Shown here: positions 34,239 to 43,733 of the stretch, one piece after another | Position numbering within the stretch: the first letter of the stretch is position 1 | Layout of the letters: each line of letters begins with the position of its first letter | Origin: Alphaproteobacteria bacterium | GTDB lineage: Bacteria > Pseudomonadota > Alphaproteobacteria > Rhodobacterales > Rhodobacteraceae | Assembly: GCA_029289325.1 (NCBI GenBank) | Contig: JARFTV010000001.1 | Span: 64,546-123,626 of the forward strand | DNA length: 59,081 nt | Reading direction: 5' to 3' | Position numbers and translations under genes: made by a program | Notes under the pieces: model-generated | What the model saw: only the letters and a program-made list of their open reading frames with translations | Databases searched by the model: none | Told to the model about the DNA's origin: nothing

Positions 34239-37126
34239 GTCAGGTCCTCGGGCAGCGGGTCCTGGGTCATGTCCCATTCGCCATAGCGCGACAGGTGGTC
34301 ATAGTCCGACTGGTCCTTCTCGGACATCAGCGCGCGGCGGGCGGTGTAGCCCTGCCCCGGTTGCGCATAGGCCGAGATGAGACGGACGAATTCCTCCCAG
34401 ACCGCGCCGATCTGGCCGGGAGCGAGGTCGGTTTCCACCGTCTTGAGCTCGGCCTTGAGGCCGACGAAAGCGATCCGCGCGGCCTCGGACAGGCCCAGCG
34501 AGGCGAAGCCGCCACGTTCCGCCATGGCCGCGGCAAGGAGGAGCTGCTTGTCGAAGGTGCGCTGCTGCTTTTCGCTGGGCGGGTCGCCGGTCTTGTAGTC
34601 GATCAGGAGGAGGCGGCCGTCGTCGAGGCGGTCGATCCGGTCGGGCTTGCCGGTCAGGGTGAAGTCAAGCCCCGCTACCTGGATGGCGCCCTTCTCCTCC
34701 AGCAGGACCGGGGTGCCGCCGGTGCTGGCGGAATAGCGCAGGAAGGCGTCGGCGGCCTTGGCGATCCGGGCGCGCCAGACGGTGCGGGCCAAGGGCCAGG
34801 CGACGCCGGCGGCAAGGACCTCGTCGGCGATGGACAGGAGTGTGGCGCGGTCGGCGCCCCCCCGGCGCAGGAAGGTTTCCAGGATCTCGTGCAGGACGAC
34901 GCCGCGCAGGCGGGGATCCGCCTCGGGGCGGAGCGGATCAAGCGGGGAGAGGCGCAGGACATGGCGCGCGTAGATGGCGTAGGGGTCGCGGACGAGCCGG
35001 CTGATTTCGGTCAGCGACAGCCGCTTGGGCCGCGCCTCGACCGGCGGGCGGGGAGAGGGGCGCGGGGCGGGGCGCACGGGGTCCACCTGATCGAAGCGGG
35101 CGGCGAGGGTTAGCCAGTGCTGGCCCCTGCCCCGCATCAGCTCCAGCGCCTTTGGCCCGTCACGGTCGGGCAGGCCGGACATCAGGTTGACCAGCCGGTT
35201 CAGCCAGCGGGCGGGCACGGTCTCAGCCTCTGGCCCCCGGAGCGCGCGGGTCAGGACGACGCGGGGCGCGGCGATGGCCTGCTGGTAGTCATGCGCCGAA
35301 AGGCCGATGCGGCGTTCCGGCAAGAGCAGCCCCGCCGCCTTGCGCATCGCCCGGTTCAGCCAGGGATCGGGTGGCGGCTGGGCGGGCCAGGCGCCTTCGT
35401 TGAGGCCGCCGAGGATGACCAGCTCGGCCCCCTGCACCCGCGCCTCGATCGTGCCCCAGATCATGATGTCGGGATGGACGCTTTCGGCCTCGCGCACCTC
35501 GTGCCGTTGCAGGATGCCGTGGAACAGGCGGTCATAATCGCCGGGGGTCAGGATGCCGGCGACCCCGGCTTCGGCCTGAAGTTCGGCCAGAGCCTCGGCG
35601 GCCTTCTGCCCGGCCTCCTTTTCCCACAAGGCGCCGGAGCCATCGGCGGCGAAGCCCCGGGCCAGACGTTCGGCGGTGGCGAGATGGGCGTCGACAAAGG
35701 CCGTCAGCGGCCGCGGGCCGATGCTTGCCAGCGGCGAAAGGGTTTCGCCCAGGATCCGCGCCCACTCCTGCGCGCGGTCCATGCGGCTTTTTTCGGCCCA
35801 GGCGGCAAGGCTCTCGGCCGTCGGGAAGGCGGGACCATGGCGGCGGAGGTGGAGTTCAAGCTCGCGCGTCAGGATCAGATGCGCGCCGCGGCCGGGGCCG
35901 GAGAACGCGAGCGGGTGCTTCAAGAGGGCGAGCAGGCGGTCTGCGGTCAGACGCTCGCCGATCAGCCCGGCGATCTGGCGCAGGAAACGGCCGGGTGCCG
36001 AGAGGGGCAGCGGGCGGCCCGCCGAATCGTCCGGGCGGATCCCCCAGCGGTCAAGCGCGGCGGTGACGCGGCGGGTCAGGTTCCGGTCCGGCGAGATCAG
36101 GGCGGCGCGCACCCCGTCTTCGGCAGCCTTGCGGAGGATCAGGGCGATCGCGAAGGCTTCGGCGCGTTCGCCGGGGGCCTCGATCAGGGTCAGGTCCTGC
36201 GTCGCCGGAATCAGCGGCGGCAGGGAGGGACCCTCGGCAAGCCATTGGTCGGTGATCGGCGCGGGGCGCAGCGACAGGGAAACCAGTCGGTTACGTTCGG
36301 GCGATGGCGCGGGGGTGGCGGTCCAGGGGCGCACGGCCTCGGGCCCGCATTCAAGAAGCTGCATCAGCGCGCGGAAGCGGAACTGGGGATGATCCTCGGC
36401 GGTCAGGGCATCGTCCAGCCGGTCCCAGACCGCGGGCGGCTGGTCGAAATCGTAACCGGGCAGCACTACCGCGCCCTGCGGCAACCGCGCCACCGCCTGC
36501 ATCAGGAGCGCCGTGGTCCCGCGCGATCCGGTGGACCCGGCAAGGATCACCGGATCGGCGGGCGGTGCCGCCTGCCAATGCGCTGCCAGTGACAGGACCG
36601 CCTGCCGCAGCCGCCCCTCAACATCCTCGTCACGGTCCATGGTCTGGGCGACGATCCCGAGGAAAGCCTGAGTGCGCGCCCAATGGGCGGAATGGTCAGC
36701 CACATCCAGCGCGGCGATGCGTTCGGGCGAGACTCCCTCACCCTCCATCTCCTCCATCAGCGCGGCGAGGCTGTCGGCCAGGTCGTAAAGCGCGCTGCGC
36801 GGGAAATCGGTGGTGCCGGTCTTGAGCAGCTTGTCGAGCAGCACCGTCAGCTCCAGCCGTCGGCGCAGGGGCGGGATGGCGGGGGGCGGAGGCAGGGGTC
36901 CAAGACCGACAACATCGGTCAGAAGGAGGAGGCGCGGCAACAGGCGCGGGCCCTGGGCCAGCAGACACTCTGTCACCCGCCTCCGCATCCGCTGGGTGTT
37001 CAGAATCAGCGTGACCCTCGCCAGGGCTTCGGGCGGCTGGTCTTGCATACGGTGCAGCAGGCCCGCGACCAGTTCGGCCGGGAAGTCGACGCCGGGCGGC
37101 AGGGCGAAAAGCGCGGGATCAGCCAT
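34235..37126 (-). CDS. addB: AddB helicase-like nuclease subunit
   Basis: 963 aa, second AddAB subunit, with an inactive helicase-like scaffold and its own nuclease. Visible: LAGSTGSRGTTALLMQAV (Walker-like), RVQGAELVILGGLNEGAWPAQP, and the C-terminal nuclease GKPDRIDRLDDGRLLLIDYKTGDPP. Start ATG 37126 lies inside the end of the upstream nucleotidyltransferase gene; ATG 37135 is also possible and neither has a clear RBS, suggesting coupled translation. Confidence 0.93.
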   Translation of the reverse strand: MADPALFALPPGVDFPAELVAGLLHRMQDQPPEALARVTLILNTQRMRRRVTECLLAQGPRLLPRLLLLTDVVGLGPLPPPPAIPPLRRRLELTVLLDKLLKTGTTDFPRSALYDLADSLAALMEEMEGEGVSPERIAALDVADHSAHWARTQAFLGIVAQTMDRDEDVEGRLRQAVLSLAAHWQAAPPADPVILAGSTGSRGTTALLMQAVARLPQGAVVLPGYDFDQPPAVWDRLDDALTAEDHPQFRFRALMQLLECGPEAVRPWTATPAPSPERNRLVSLSLRPAPITDQWLAEGPSLPPLIPATQDLTLIEAPGERAEAFAIALILRKAAEDGVRAALISPDRNLTRRVTAALDRWGIRPDDSAGRPLPLSAPGRFLRQIAGLIGERLTADRLLALLKHPLAFSGPGRGAHLILTRELELHLRRHGPAFPTAESLAAWAEKSRMDRAQEWARILGETLSPLASIGPRPLTAFVDAHLATAERLARGFAADGSGALWEKEAGQKAAEALAELQAEAGVAGILTPGDYDRLFHGILQRHEVREAESVHPDIMIWGTIEARVQGAELVILGGLNEGAWPAQPPPDPWLNRAMRKAAGLLLPERRIGLSAHDYQQAIAAPRVVLTRALRGPEAETVPARWLNRLVNLMSGLPDRDGPKALELMRGRGQHWLTLAARFDQVDPVRPAPRPSPRPPVEARPKRLSLTEISRLVRDPYAIYARHVLRLSPLDPLRPEADPRLRGVVLHEILETFLRRGGADRATLLSIADEVLAAGVAWPLARTVWRARIAKAADAFLRYSASTGGTPVLLEEKGAIQVAGLDFTLTGKPDRIDRLDDGRLLLIDYKTGDPPSEKQQRTFDKQLLLAAAMAERGGFASLGLSEAARIAFVGLKAELKTVETDLAPGQIGAVWEEFVRLISAYAQPGQGYTARRALMSEKDQSDYDHLSRYGEWDMTQDPLPEDLT

Positions 37127-37820
37127 CGGCGGCATCGTGCAGAAGACGCTCGGCCTCGGCAATCCCTGCCGGGTGACCCACGTCGCACCAGCGGCCCTGA
37201 TGCACCAGACCAAAGGCCGTCCCAGCGGCGATCATGTCGTTCCAGAGCCGGTTCAGCGAGAAGACGTCCTCCGCGATCGCCGCCAGCCGATCGGGGGTCA
37301 GGATGCAGGCGCCGATATAGACGTGATCCTCCCCTCCCTGCCCACGCAGGATCCGACCCTGATCGTCCAGCCGGAAATCGCCCTTCGGCCCATGCGCAAG
37401 CGTCTGCTGAAGCGGCAGAAGGAGGAGCAGCGTCTCCATCCGCGCGGGGTCCCAGGCCTGGGCCAGCTGCGACAGCGGGTTCGCGCCGGTCCAGATGCCG
37501 TCACTGTTCAGGACCGCCACCGGGCCGGGACCGAGCAGCGGGAGAGCCGCCTTCAAGCCGCCGCCCGTTTCCAGGATCTGGGGCTCATGGCTGATCGCGA
37601 TGCCCTTGGGGGTCAGGTGGGCGGCAAGCTGTTCGGCCTTGTAATGCGTGTTCGCCACGACCCGACGCGCGCCCGCCCCGGACGCCATGTCCAGCGCGTG
37701 GTCGATCAATGGCCGCCCCGCCACGGGGATCAGCGGTTTCGGCCGGTCGGCGGTCAGCGCGCCCATCCGGGTGCCGAAACCGGCTGCGAAGATCATCAGC
37801 GGGAAGGGGAAATCGGGCAT
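37119..37820 (-). CDS. murU: N-acetylmuramate-1-phosphate uridylyltransferase (MurU type)
   Basis: 233 aa nucleotidyltransferase. N-terminal LMIFAAGFGTRMGALTADRPKPLIPVAGRPLIDHAL is the sugar-nucleotidyltransferase signature, later VAVLNSDGIWTG holds a metal-binding Asp. Paired with the AmgK-type kinase just upstream (25-base overlap), which phosphorylates MurNAc at C1; MurU then makes UDP-MurNAc, a cell-wall recycling shunt that bypasses de novo UDP-MurNAc synthesis. Function inferred from this pairing. Confidence 0.85.
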   Translation of the reverse strand: MPDFPFPLMIFAAGFGTRMGALTADRPKPLIPVAGRPLIDHALDMASGAGARRVVANTHYKAEQLAAHLTPKGIAISHEPQILETGGGLKAALPLLGPGPVAVLNSDGIWTGANPLSQLAQAWDPARMETLLLLLPLQQTLAHGPKGDFRLDDQGRILRGQGGEDHVYIGACILTPDRLAAIAEDVFSLNRLWNDMIAAGTAFGLVHQGRWCDVGHPAGIAEAERLLHDAADG

Positions 37821-38812
37821 TGGGCTTCGATGCTGGCAAGGATTGCGGGCGTGGGCTCGGGCAGGGTCTCGGCGCAGATCCGGGCCAGCTCGGCAAGGTC
37901 GGGGTGGGCGAGGTTGCGCTGGAGCTGGCCCCAGACGCGAGGGATCAGGCGCAGGTATCCCGGTTTGCCCGCGACAAGGCCAAGCCGGGCGAAGATCCCG
38001 AGGATGCGGAGCGCGCGCTGGGCGCCGAGGGCGGCATAATGGGCGGCAAAGCTCTTGGCGTCGATGCCGGTTGCGGTGACGAAGCGGTCGATCATGCGCG
38101 CTTCGATCGTGGGTGAGACATCGCGGCGCGCGTCTTGGAGGAGCGAGACGAGGTCATAGCCGGGCTGGCCCAGCTGGCCAAGCTGGAAGTCCAGAAGCCC
38201 GACCCGCGCGGGGCCGTCGCGGTCCGGCAGCCAGAGCAGGTTCTCGGCGTGGTAATCGCGCAGGATCAGGACGCGCGGGCCGTCGGCATGGGTTTGCAGC
38301 ATCCCGGCCAGGGTCGCGGTGAAGCGGCCGGTATCGGGCGCAGTGCCGATGGCCGCGGGCATGTAGACGGTCAGGGCCAGAGCGGCGGCTTCGGCCCAGT
38401 CGCGGGCCGAAAGGTTCGGCAGGCCGATCGGCGGCGGGGCGGCTTGCAGCCGGACCAGCACATCGACGGCGGCGGCGTAGAGCGGCTCTTCCAGGGTCGG
38501 ATCAGCGGCAACAAGGCGCGCGAAGAGACCGTCGCCAAGATCCTCGAGCAAGAGCAGGCCCTGCGTCAGATCGGTTGCGATCAGGCGCGGCGGCGAAAGG
38601 CCGAGGGTGGCGAGATGCCGGGCCATGGTGGCAAAGGCGGCCGGATCGTCAGCGCCTCCGGGCGGGTTGTCCATGAGGACGGCAGTTTCGCTGCCGCGCG
38701 CCAGCCGCCAGTAGCGTCGGTCGGAGGCATCTCCGGCCAGGTGGTGGCGGTCGGCATTGTCCCAGCCGGCGGCGGCCAGGAAGGCGGCGATGAGCATCTC
38801 GCGGTCAGACAT
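37796..38812 (-). CDS. amgK: Anomeric MurNAc/GlcNAc kinase (AmgK type)
   Basis: 338 aa aminoglycoside-phosphotransferase-fold kinase. DASDRRYWRLARG near residue 28, the lysine-substituting nucleotide loop, LLLLEDLGDGLFARL, and the catalytic LRDYHAENLLWLPDRDG with LLDFQLGQLGQPGYDLVSLLQDARRD. The AmgK-MurU pair recycles cell-wall amino sugars. Embedded between tsaE (eight-base overlap) and murU. Confidence 0.86.
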   Translation of the reverse strand: MSDREMLIAAFLAAAGWDNADRHHLAGDASDRRYWRLARGSETAVLMDNPPGGADDPAAFATMARHLATLGLSPPRLIATDLTQGLLLLEDLGDGLFARLVAADPTLEEPLYAAAVDVLVRLQAAPPPIGLPNLSARDWAEAAALALTVYMPAAIGTAPDTGRFTATLAGMLQTHADGPRVLILRDYHAENLLWLPDRDGPARVGLLDFQLGQLGQPGYDLVSLLQDARRDVSPTIEARMIDRFVTATGIDAKSFAAHYAALGAQRALRILGIFARLGLVAGKPGYLRLIPRVWGQLQRNLAHPDLAELARICAETLPEPTPAILASIEAQCPISPSR

Positions 38813-39275
38813 CCAGCGCGGCTTTCCGCAACGCCTCGCGCCCGCCGCTCAGGGTGAGTTGGCGGCCATCGCCCAGCGCCGAAAGGTCCAGACGCAGCGC
38901 GCCGGGGGGTAGATGCGTGCCAAGGCGGTCGGGCCATTCCACCAGGCAGATCGCCGAGCTGAAAGCCTCGTCCAGGCCCAGTTCCCAGACTTCGTCGGGA
39001 TGGGAGAGGCGGTAGAGGTCGGCGTGAAAGATCTCCTCTCCCGGCGGGCCGTAAGTCTGGATCAGGGTGAAGGTGGGCGAGGGCACTTCTTCCCCCTGCC
39101 CCAGCCGGGCGCGGATGAAGGCACGGGCCAGGTGGCTTTTCCCGGCGCCGATCGGGCCGGACAGGAGGATCACATCCCCCGGCCGCGCGACCCCGGCCAG
39201 CCGCGCGCCAAGGGCGGCGGTCGCGGCTTCATCCTTGAGGTGGAGCATAACGGGCTGGGGATCGGAGGCGGTCAT
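38805..39275 (-). CDS. tsaE: TsaE tRNA threonylcarbamoyladenosine ATPase
   Basis: TsaE, 156 aa, ATPase assisting TsaD/TsaB in t6A37 synthesis on ANN-decoding tRNAs. Walker A LSGPIGAGKSHLARAF at residues 38-53, EVPSPTFTLIQTY, HADLYRL and VEWPDRL are the family blocks. First of a coupled set tsaE-amgK-murU-addB-addA that is conserved in alphaproteobacteria downstream of divL. Confidence 0.95.
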   Translation of the reverse strand: MTASDPQPVMLHLKDEAATAALGARLAGVARPGDVILLSGPIGAGKSHLARAFIRARLGQGEEVPSPTFTLIQTYGPPGEEIFHADLYRLSHPDEVWELGLDEAFSSAICLVEWPDRLGTHLPPGALRLDLSALGDGRQLTLSGGREALRKAALDV

Positions 39276-39336
39276 GGCGCGAGTCTAGCCGCGGCGCCGG
39301 GGGCCGCAAGGGCGGTTCGCAACCGCAGCCGGGCGG

Positions 39337-40908
39337 TCAGGCCTGAAGGGTCATCCGCGACAATGTCCCGAAGCCCGGCGCGGGGACCGGTTCAGCCACC
39401 TGGCGAGGTCGGAAGGTGATCAGCGTCGCGCCGCCGGTCAGCGGGCGGAACTTGCAGTCAAGCAGGCGGCCGTCGATCAGTCGCGCCTCGCCGTTCCACC
39501 CGCTGCGGTCGCCCATGGTCAGCACGAAATCGGTCGCATCGTCCCACAACATGCTCGGCGCGGTGTGGTCGCGCCACCAGCTGCACAGGGTCGCAATCCC
39601 GGCATCCGACAGCAGGACCGCCGGGTCATGGCCCCAAAGCTGAGCGTAGGCGAGGTTCGACATCACCAGCTGCCCACCCTGCGAGAAGACCGCCACGGCT
39701 TCGTCCACAGTGTCGATCACCGACTGGCCAAGCTCCAGATCGGCGCGGTAGCGGCGTGTGCGAGTCATCTCGGTCGAGATGTCCTCGAACATGAAGGCCA
39801 GCGCCCCGTTCGGATGCGGACGGCCGATCACGCGGTAGGTCTGGCCGCCGGGCAGGCTCCAGGTTTCCTCGAACAGGCCCGAGGCGGCCTCTTCCTCCAG
39901 CCGGACAAGCTGACGGCGCCAGCTGCGGTAGTCCTTCGGCTCGGGGATCATCGACTTGGCGCGCATCGCATCCAGCACGGCGCTGAGCGTCGGGCGTCCG
40001 ATCAGGAAATCCGGGGCCAGTGAGGTCAGATCGGTAAGCGCCGGGTTGAAGAGCTGCAGGACCCGGTTGCGGTCAAAGATCGCCAGGCCGATGGGCAGGT
40101 CGGCGAAAGTCTTGGTCAGGGTCTGCATGAATTCACGCAGCGCGGTTTCGGCTTGCACGGCGGAATTCGCGGCAAGGCCGTAGCAGAACGTCTCATCCCC
40201 AACGGGCACGCGGAACAGATCGAACCATTCCGGCCCGCTTTGCATCTGCAGCCTTGCGCGGGGCGGGCTGGCGCTGTCGGGCCGTTCAAAAAGGCGCGGC
40301 AAGGGCCAGCTCAGATCCTCTCCCTCGGGCAGAAGCTCGACGGCGCGGATCAGGTAGGCGTGGTTGGCCCAGATGACCTGCCCCTCCTGCCCCTCCTTCC
40401 ACATCAGCACGGGCGACCGCGCGAGGACCGCGCGCTGGGACAGCACCTCTTGCTGAAGCGCGGCAATCGCCGCCCCGCATGGGTGCGCCTGCGGCTCTTC
40501 GGTCGGAGAGACCATGGTGAGCCGGGTCATCCCGGCGACGTGTTCGGCATGCATCAGCACCGGCGGCACGATGCCGGGAGCCGAGGTCACATGGACCTGA
40601 CCCAGTCGCGGCAGGCCGGCGACCTTGTCGGCGAGTCCGGGAAACATCGGGCCAAGGCGGAGCAGCAGTTTCTGCCAGGCACCGGGGCCATCCGCCTCGG
40701 GGACCAGCTGGCGGGCGGCCGGGCTGGCATCCAGCAGCCGGTCGCCGTCGAAAAGGAAGATCGTCCCGTCCGCACCGCCGTGGCGGAACAGGCTGGCCGC
40801 CGGGCGCGACTGGCGCGACTGCCAGACCGAGAGCAGCAGGAGGCTGGCTAGAACCACGAGCGTGGCCGACACGACCATGCCGAACATGAAGAGAAATTCA
40901 TTCGCCAT
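39337..40908 (-). CDS. divL: DivL-like multi-PAS membrane protein without kinase domain
   Basis: 523 aa. One N-terminal membrane helix (residues 5-28), then successive PAS-type domains: about 45-110, 165-240, 265-380 (LPIGLAIFDRNRVLQLFNPALTDLTSL) and 385-510 (VIDTVDEAVAVFSQGGQLVMSNLAYAQLWG). No HisKA/HATPase domain follows; the protein ends soon after the last PAS. In Rhodobacter capsulatus a PAS-domain DivL near tsaE and regB controls CtrA and gene-transfer-agent output; order here (regB-divL-tsaE-amgK) and domain content agree. A perfect CtrA box lies upstream. Identification is by synteny and architecture. Confidence 0.8.
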   Translation of the reverse strand: MANEFLFMFGMVVSATLVVLASLLLLSVWQSRQSRPAASLFRHGGADGTIFLFDGDRLLDASPAARQLVPEADGPGAWQKLLLRLGPMFPGLADKVAGLPRLGQVHVTSAPGIVPPVLMHAEHVAGMTRLTMVSPTEEPQAHPCGAAIAALQQEVLSQRAVLARSPVLMWKEGQEGQVIWANHAYLIRAVELLPEGEDLSWPLPRLFERPDSASPPRARLQMQSGPEWFDLFRVPVGDETFCYGLAANSAVQAETALREFMQTLTKTFADLPIGLAIFDRNRVLQLFNPALTDLTSLAPDFLIGRPTLSAVLDAMRAKSMIPEPKDYRSWRRQLVRLEEEAASGLFEETWSLPGGQTYRVIGRPHPNGALAFMFEDISTEMTRTRRYRADLELGQSVIDTVDEAVAVFSQGGQLVMSNLAYAQLWGHDPAVLLSDAGIATLCSWWRDHTAPSMLWDDATDFVLTMGDRSGWNGEARLIDGRLLDCKFRPLTGGATLITFRPRQVAEPVPAPGFGTLSRMTLQA

Positions 40909-40960
40909 TCCGGTTTCCCCGGTTCTGTCCCCGATCGGGGCGACGTTAGGCGGGAAGTCG

Positions 40961-40975
40961 TTAATTGGCGGTTAA
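40961..40975 (-). promoter_or_regulatory. Perfect CtrA box upstream of divL
   Basis: Minus strand TTAA-ccgccaa-TTAAC: all nine consensus positions of the CtrA site. It is in the 75-base gap between the regB stop and divL, 53 bases before the divL ATG, suggesting direct CtrA control of its own upstream regulator. Confidence 0.7.
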
Positions 40976-40983
40976 TGCTGCTT

Positions 40984-42408
40984 TCAGCCCTCGATCCGCT
41001 GGTTCTCGCCCAGCGCACCCCCGGCGGGGACGGCAAGGTTGGCAAGGTCCCAGATGACCTCGACCACCGCGCCGCAACGCTCGGGCCGATCCTCGACAGG
41101 CAGAAAAGGATCGGTCGCATTCGCGAAGGTCAGCTCGGCGCCAGAGCGTTCCAACAGGGTCTTGGCGATGAAAAGCCCAAGGCCCATGCCTTCATAGCCG
41201 GGGCGACGGGCGCTTTCGGGGTCGGCCCGACGCGCCCGCACGAAGGGATCGCCGATCCGGCCGATGACGTTCTGGGGAAAACCCTCACCGTCGTCGATGA
41301 TGCGGATGGTGACGGTCCGGTCGGTCCAGGTTGCCTCGACCCAGACGGTCGAGCGGGCAAAATCCACCGCGTTCTGGATCAGGTTGCGCAGGCCGTGGAT
41401 GATCTCGGGCCGACGTGGGATGGTGGGTTGGACGAGGGTCCCGTCGCCATCCGCGCCCAGCCGGAACTCCACCTGCTTGCCGCGCGCCATGTGAGGCTCG
41501 GCCGCCTCGCGCAGGACGACGGAGAGCGGCGCCTGCCGGAGGTGCAGGTCATCCTTCCCGGCCCGGCCCATGTCGCGCAGGATGTCGCGGCAACGGTCGG
41601 CCTGATCGCGGATCAGGCGGGCGTCCTCCTGCAGGTCGGGGTGGTCGGACAGCTCCTCGATCAGCTCGGCGCTTACGAGCTTGATCGTGGCCAGAGGGGT
41701 TCCCAGCTCATGCGCGGCGGCAGCGACGACCCCGGCGAGATCGGTCAGCTTCTGTTCCCGCGCCAGCGCCATCTGCGTGGCAAGCAGCGCCTCGGACATT
41801 GAGCGGATCTCGGTCGCGACGCGGCGCGAGTAGAGGCCGAGGAAGGCGATCCCGATGACGATGGAGAGCCAGAAACCGAATTCGAAGATCCGCGGGATGA
41901 CCAGCTCGCGCCCGTCGGCAAAGCGCAGGGGCAGGTGCCAGAAGGCGGCGACGGTGATCAGAAGGATCGCCGCCCCGCCCAGAATGACGGTCGAGCGCAA
42001 CCGCAGCGCGCTGGCCGAGATGGTGACAGGCGCCAGGACCAGCAGCGCGAAAGGATTGGTCAGCCCGCCGGTCAGCACGATCAGCAGCCAGAGCTGGCCA
42101 AGGTCGAAGAGGAGGGTGAAGCAGGCCTCGGTCTCGGTCAGGCGGCGGTTCTCGGGGAACAGCGTGATGGAGAAGACATTGGCAAGGACCGAAACCGCCA
42201 CGGCCGCGAAGCACAGGGCCAAGGGAAGCTCCAGCCCGTAGAACTTGTCCGTGGCGATGATGGCGGCCAGCTGGCCGAAGATCGCGACCCAGCGCAGGAG
42301 GATCAGCGTGCGCAGGCGCACCCAGTTCGGCCCCGCCTCACGCGAGGGAAAGGCTATGCCGCCCGTGCCCATGCCGCGACCCGATGTCCTTTCCGGCTGA
42401 TTTGCCAT
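40984..42408 (-). CDS. regB: RegB/PrrB redox sensor histidine kinase
   Basis: 474 aa global redox sensor kinase of photosynthesis, nitrogen and carbon control. Six membrane helices in the first 200 residues, the quinone-binding heptad GGLTNPF (residues 114-120), H-box AAAAHELGTPLATIK with phosphorylated His at about 233, the redox-active Cys at about 273 (QADRCRDIL) and an ATPase domain with NLIQNAVDFA and GMGLGLFIAKTLLE. Start MANQ (42408); an ATG six codons earlier is possible. Divergent from senC with 59 bases between, the shared RegA-controlled promoter space in relatives. Confidence 0.96.
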   Translation of the reverse strand: MANQPERTSGRGMGTGGIAFPSREAGPNWVRLRTLILLRWVAIFGQLAAIIATDKFYGLELPLALCFAAVAVSVLANVFSITLFPENRRLTETEACFTLLFDLGQLWLLIVLTGGLTNPFALLVLAPVTISASALRLRSTVILGGAAILLITVAAFWHLPLRFADGRELVIPRIFEFGFWLSIVIGIAFLGLYSRRVATEIRSMSEALLATQMALAREQKLTDLAGVVAAAAHELGTPLATIKLVSAELIEELSDHPDLQEDARLIRDQADRCRDILRDMGRAGKDDLHLRQAPLSVVLREAAEPHMARGKQVEFRLGADGDGTLVQPTIPRRPEIIHGLRNLIQNAVDFARSTVWVEATWTDRTVTIRIIDDGEGFPQNVIGRIGDPFVRARRADPESARRPGYEGMGLGLFIAKTLLERSGAELTFANATDPFLPVEDRPERCGAVVEVIWDLANLAVPAGGALGENQRIEG

Positions 42409-42467
42409 TGTTATGACGCCCCGCATCTGGGATCAATGCGACCCATCACGACGCGAAGGAGGTCCCG

Positions 42468-43094
42468 ATGACCAGGCTTTATGCAGGCGCGGCCGCCGCA
42501 GCCGTGGCGGCACTTCTGGGCGGATCGGCCTGGTATGTGCTGTCGAACCGCACGGACGATGCCTTTGCCCAGTGTCGCCAGGGCCAGATCGCCGGGGGGG
42601 ATATCGGCGGACCGTTCACCTTGGTCAACACGGCTGGCGAGACGGTCACCGAGGCCGAGGTGCTGACCAAGCCGAGCCTTGTCTACTTTGGCTATACCTT
42701 CTGCCCGGACGTCTGCCCCTTTGACATGTCCCGCACAGTCGAGGCCGTGGATATCCTGGAAGAACGCGGGTTCGACGTGACGCCGGTCTTCATCACCATC
42801 GACCCCGAGCGTGACACGCCAGAGGCGCTGGGTGATTATGCGTTCAACATGCATCCCAAGCTGGTCGCGCTTACCGGCAGCGCGGATCAGGTCAAGGCGG
42901 CCAGCCAAGCCTACAAGACCTATTACCGCAAGCAACCCTCCGAGGACGAATTCTATCTGATGGACCATTCGACCTTCACATATCTGATGCTGCCCGGCAT
43001 CGGCTTTGTGGATTTCTTCCGCCGAGAGGTTACATCTGAGCAGATGGCCAACAGCGTCGCCTGCTTTGTCGAAGCGTCGGGCGCTGGGAAATAA
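42468..43094 (+). CDS. senC: SenC/PrrC (Sco1-like) copper chaperone
   Basis: 208 aa, membrane-anchored thioredoxin-fold protein delivering copper to cbb3/aa3 oxidases and relaying oxidase activity to RegB. N-terminal anchor (residues 4-26), copper motif YTFCPDVCPFD (C79 and C83), and the conserved His in LMDHSTFTYL near 167. Strong RBS GAAGGAGG. Precedes regA by 13 bases. Confidence 0.96.
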   Translation: MTRLYAGAAAAAVAALLGGSAWYVLSNRTDDAFAQCRQGQIAGGDIGGPFTLVNTAGETVTEAEVLTKPSLVYFGYTFCPDVCPFDMSRTVEAVDILEERGFDVTPVFITIDPERDTPEALGDYAFNMHPKLVALTGSADQVKAASQAYKTYYRKQPSEDEFYLMDHSTFTYLMLPGIGFVDFFRREVTSEQMANSVACFVEASGAGK

Positions 43095-43107
43095 TGCAGG
43101 GGATTGC

Positions 43108-43662
43108 ATGACCGACCATACCGAAGCCGATCTGGGCGCCGACCGTTCGCTTCTTCTGGTGGACGATGACGAACCCTTTGTGAAACGCCTGGCCAAGGCA
43201 ATGGAAAAGCGCGGTTTTCAGCCCGACACGGCGCAATCCGTGGCTGAAGGCCGGGCCAAGGCCCTGGCGCGCCCCCCGGCCTATGCCGTCGTGGATTTGC
43301 GGCTGGAGGATGGCAACGGGCTTGAGGTGATCGAGACGCTGCGGGAAAAGCGGCCTGATTGCCGGATCGTCGTCTTGACCGGATATGGCGCGATTGCGAC
43401 GGCGGTTGCCGCGGTGAAGATCGGCGCGGTCGATTATCTTTCGAAGCCCGCCGACGCGAATGACGTCACCAATGCGCTGCTTGCCCGTGGCGAAGTGCGG
43501 CCGGAACCTCCGGAGAATCCCATGTCTGCCGATCGGGTTAGGTGGGAGCATATCCAGCGCGTCTATGAGATGTGCGATCGCAATGTCAGCGAAACCGCAC
43601 GTCGCCTTTCGATGCACCGGCGTACGCTTCAGCGTATTTTGGCCAAGCGCAGCCCCAAATGA
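43108..43662 (+). CDS. regA: RegA/PrrA response regulator
   Basis: 184 aa, exactly the family size. Receiver domain SLLLVDDDEPFVKRL with phosphoacceptor D63 (VVDLRLEDGNGLEV) and the K-containing VDYLSKPAD, a short proline linker (EPPENP), and a C-terminal Fis-type helix-turn-helix (ERMCDRNVSETARRLSMHRRTLQRILAKR-like end). Global redox activator/repressor with RegB. ATG with GGGGATT upstream; an upstream in-frame ATG lies inside senC. Confidence 0.98.
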   Translation: MTDHTEADLGADRSLLLVDDDEPFVKRLAKAMEKRGFQPDTAQSVAEGRAKALARPPAYAVVDLRLEDGNGLEVIETLREKRPDCRIVVLTGYGAIATAVAAVKIGAVDYLSKPADANDVTNALLARGEVRPEPPENPMSADRVRWEHIQRVYEMCDRNVSETARRLSMHRRTLQRILAKRSPK

Positions 43663-43733
43663 ATTGTAAATTGTTGCCAACTCGGAATTGAAGGCCTATG
43701 CCAAGGGCGTCTTTATCCGAGGGGGATCAGACA

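Noticed and set aside
31038-36592. Several rightward frames of 390-590 codons
   Set aside because: Antisense shadows of addA and addB; no RBS, no recognisable domain.
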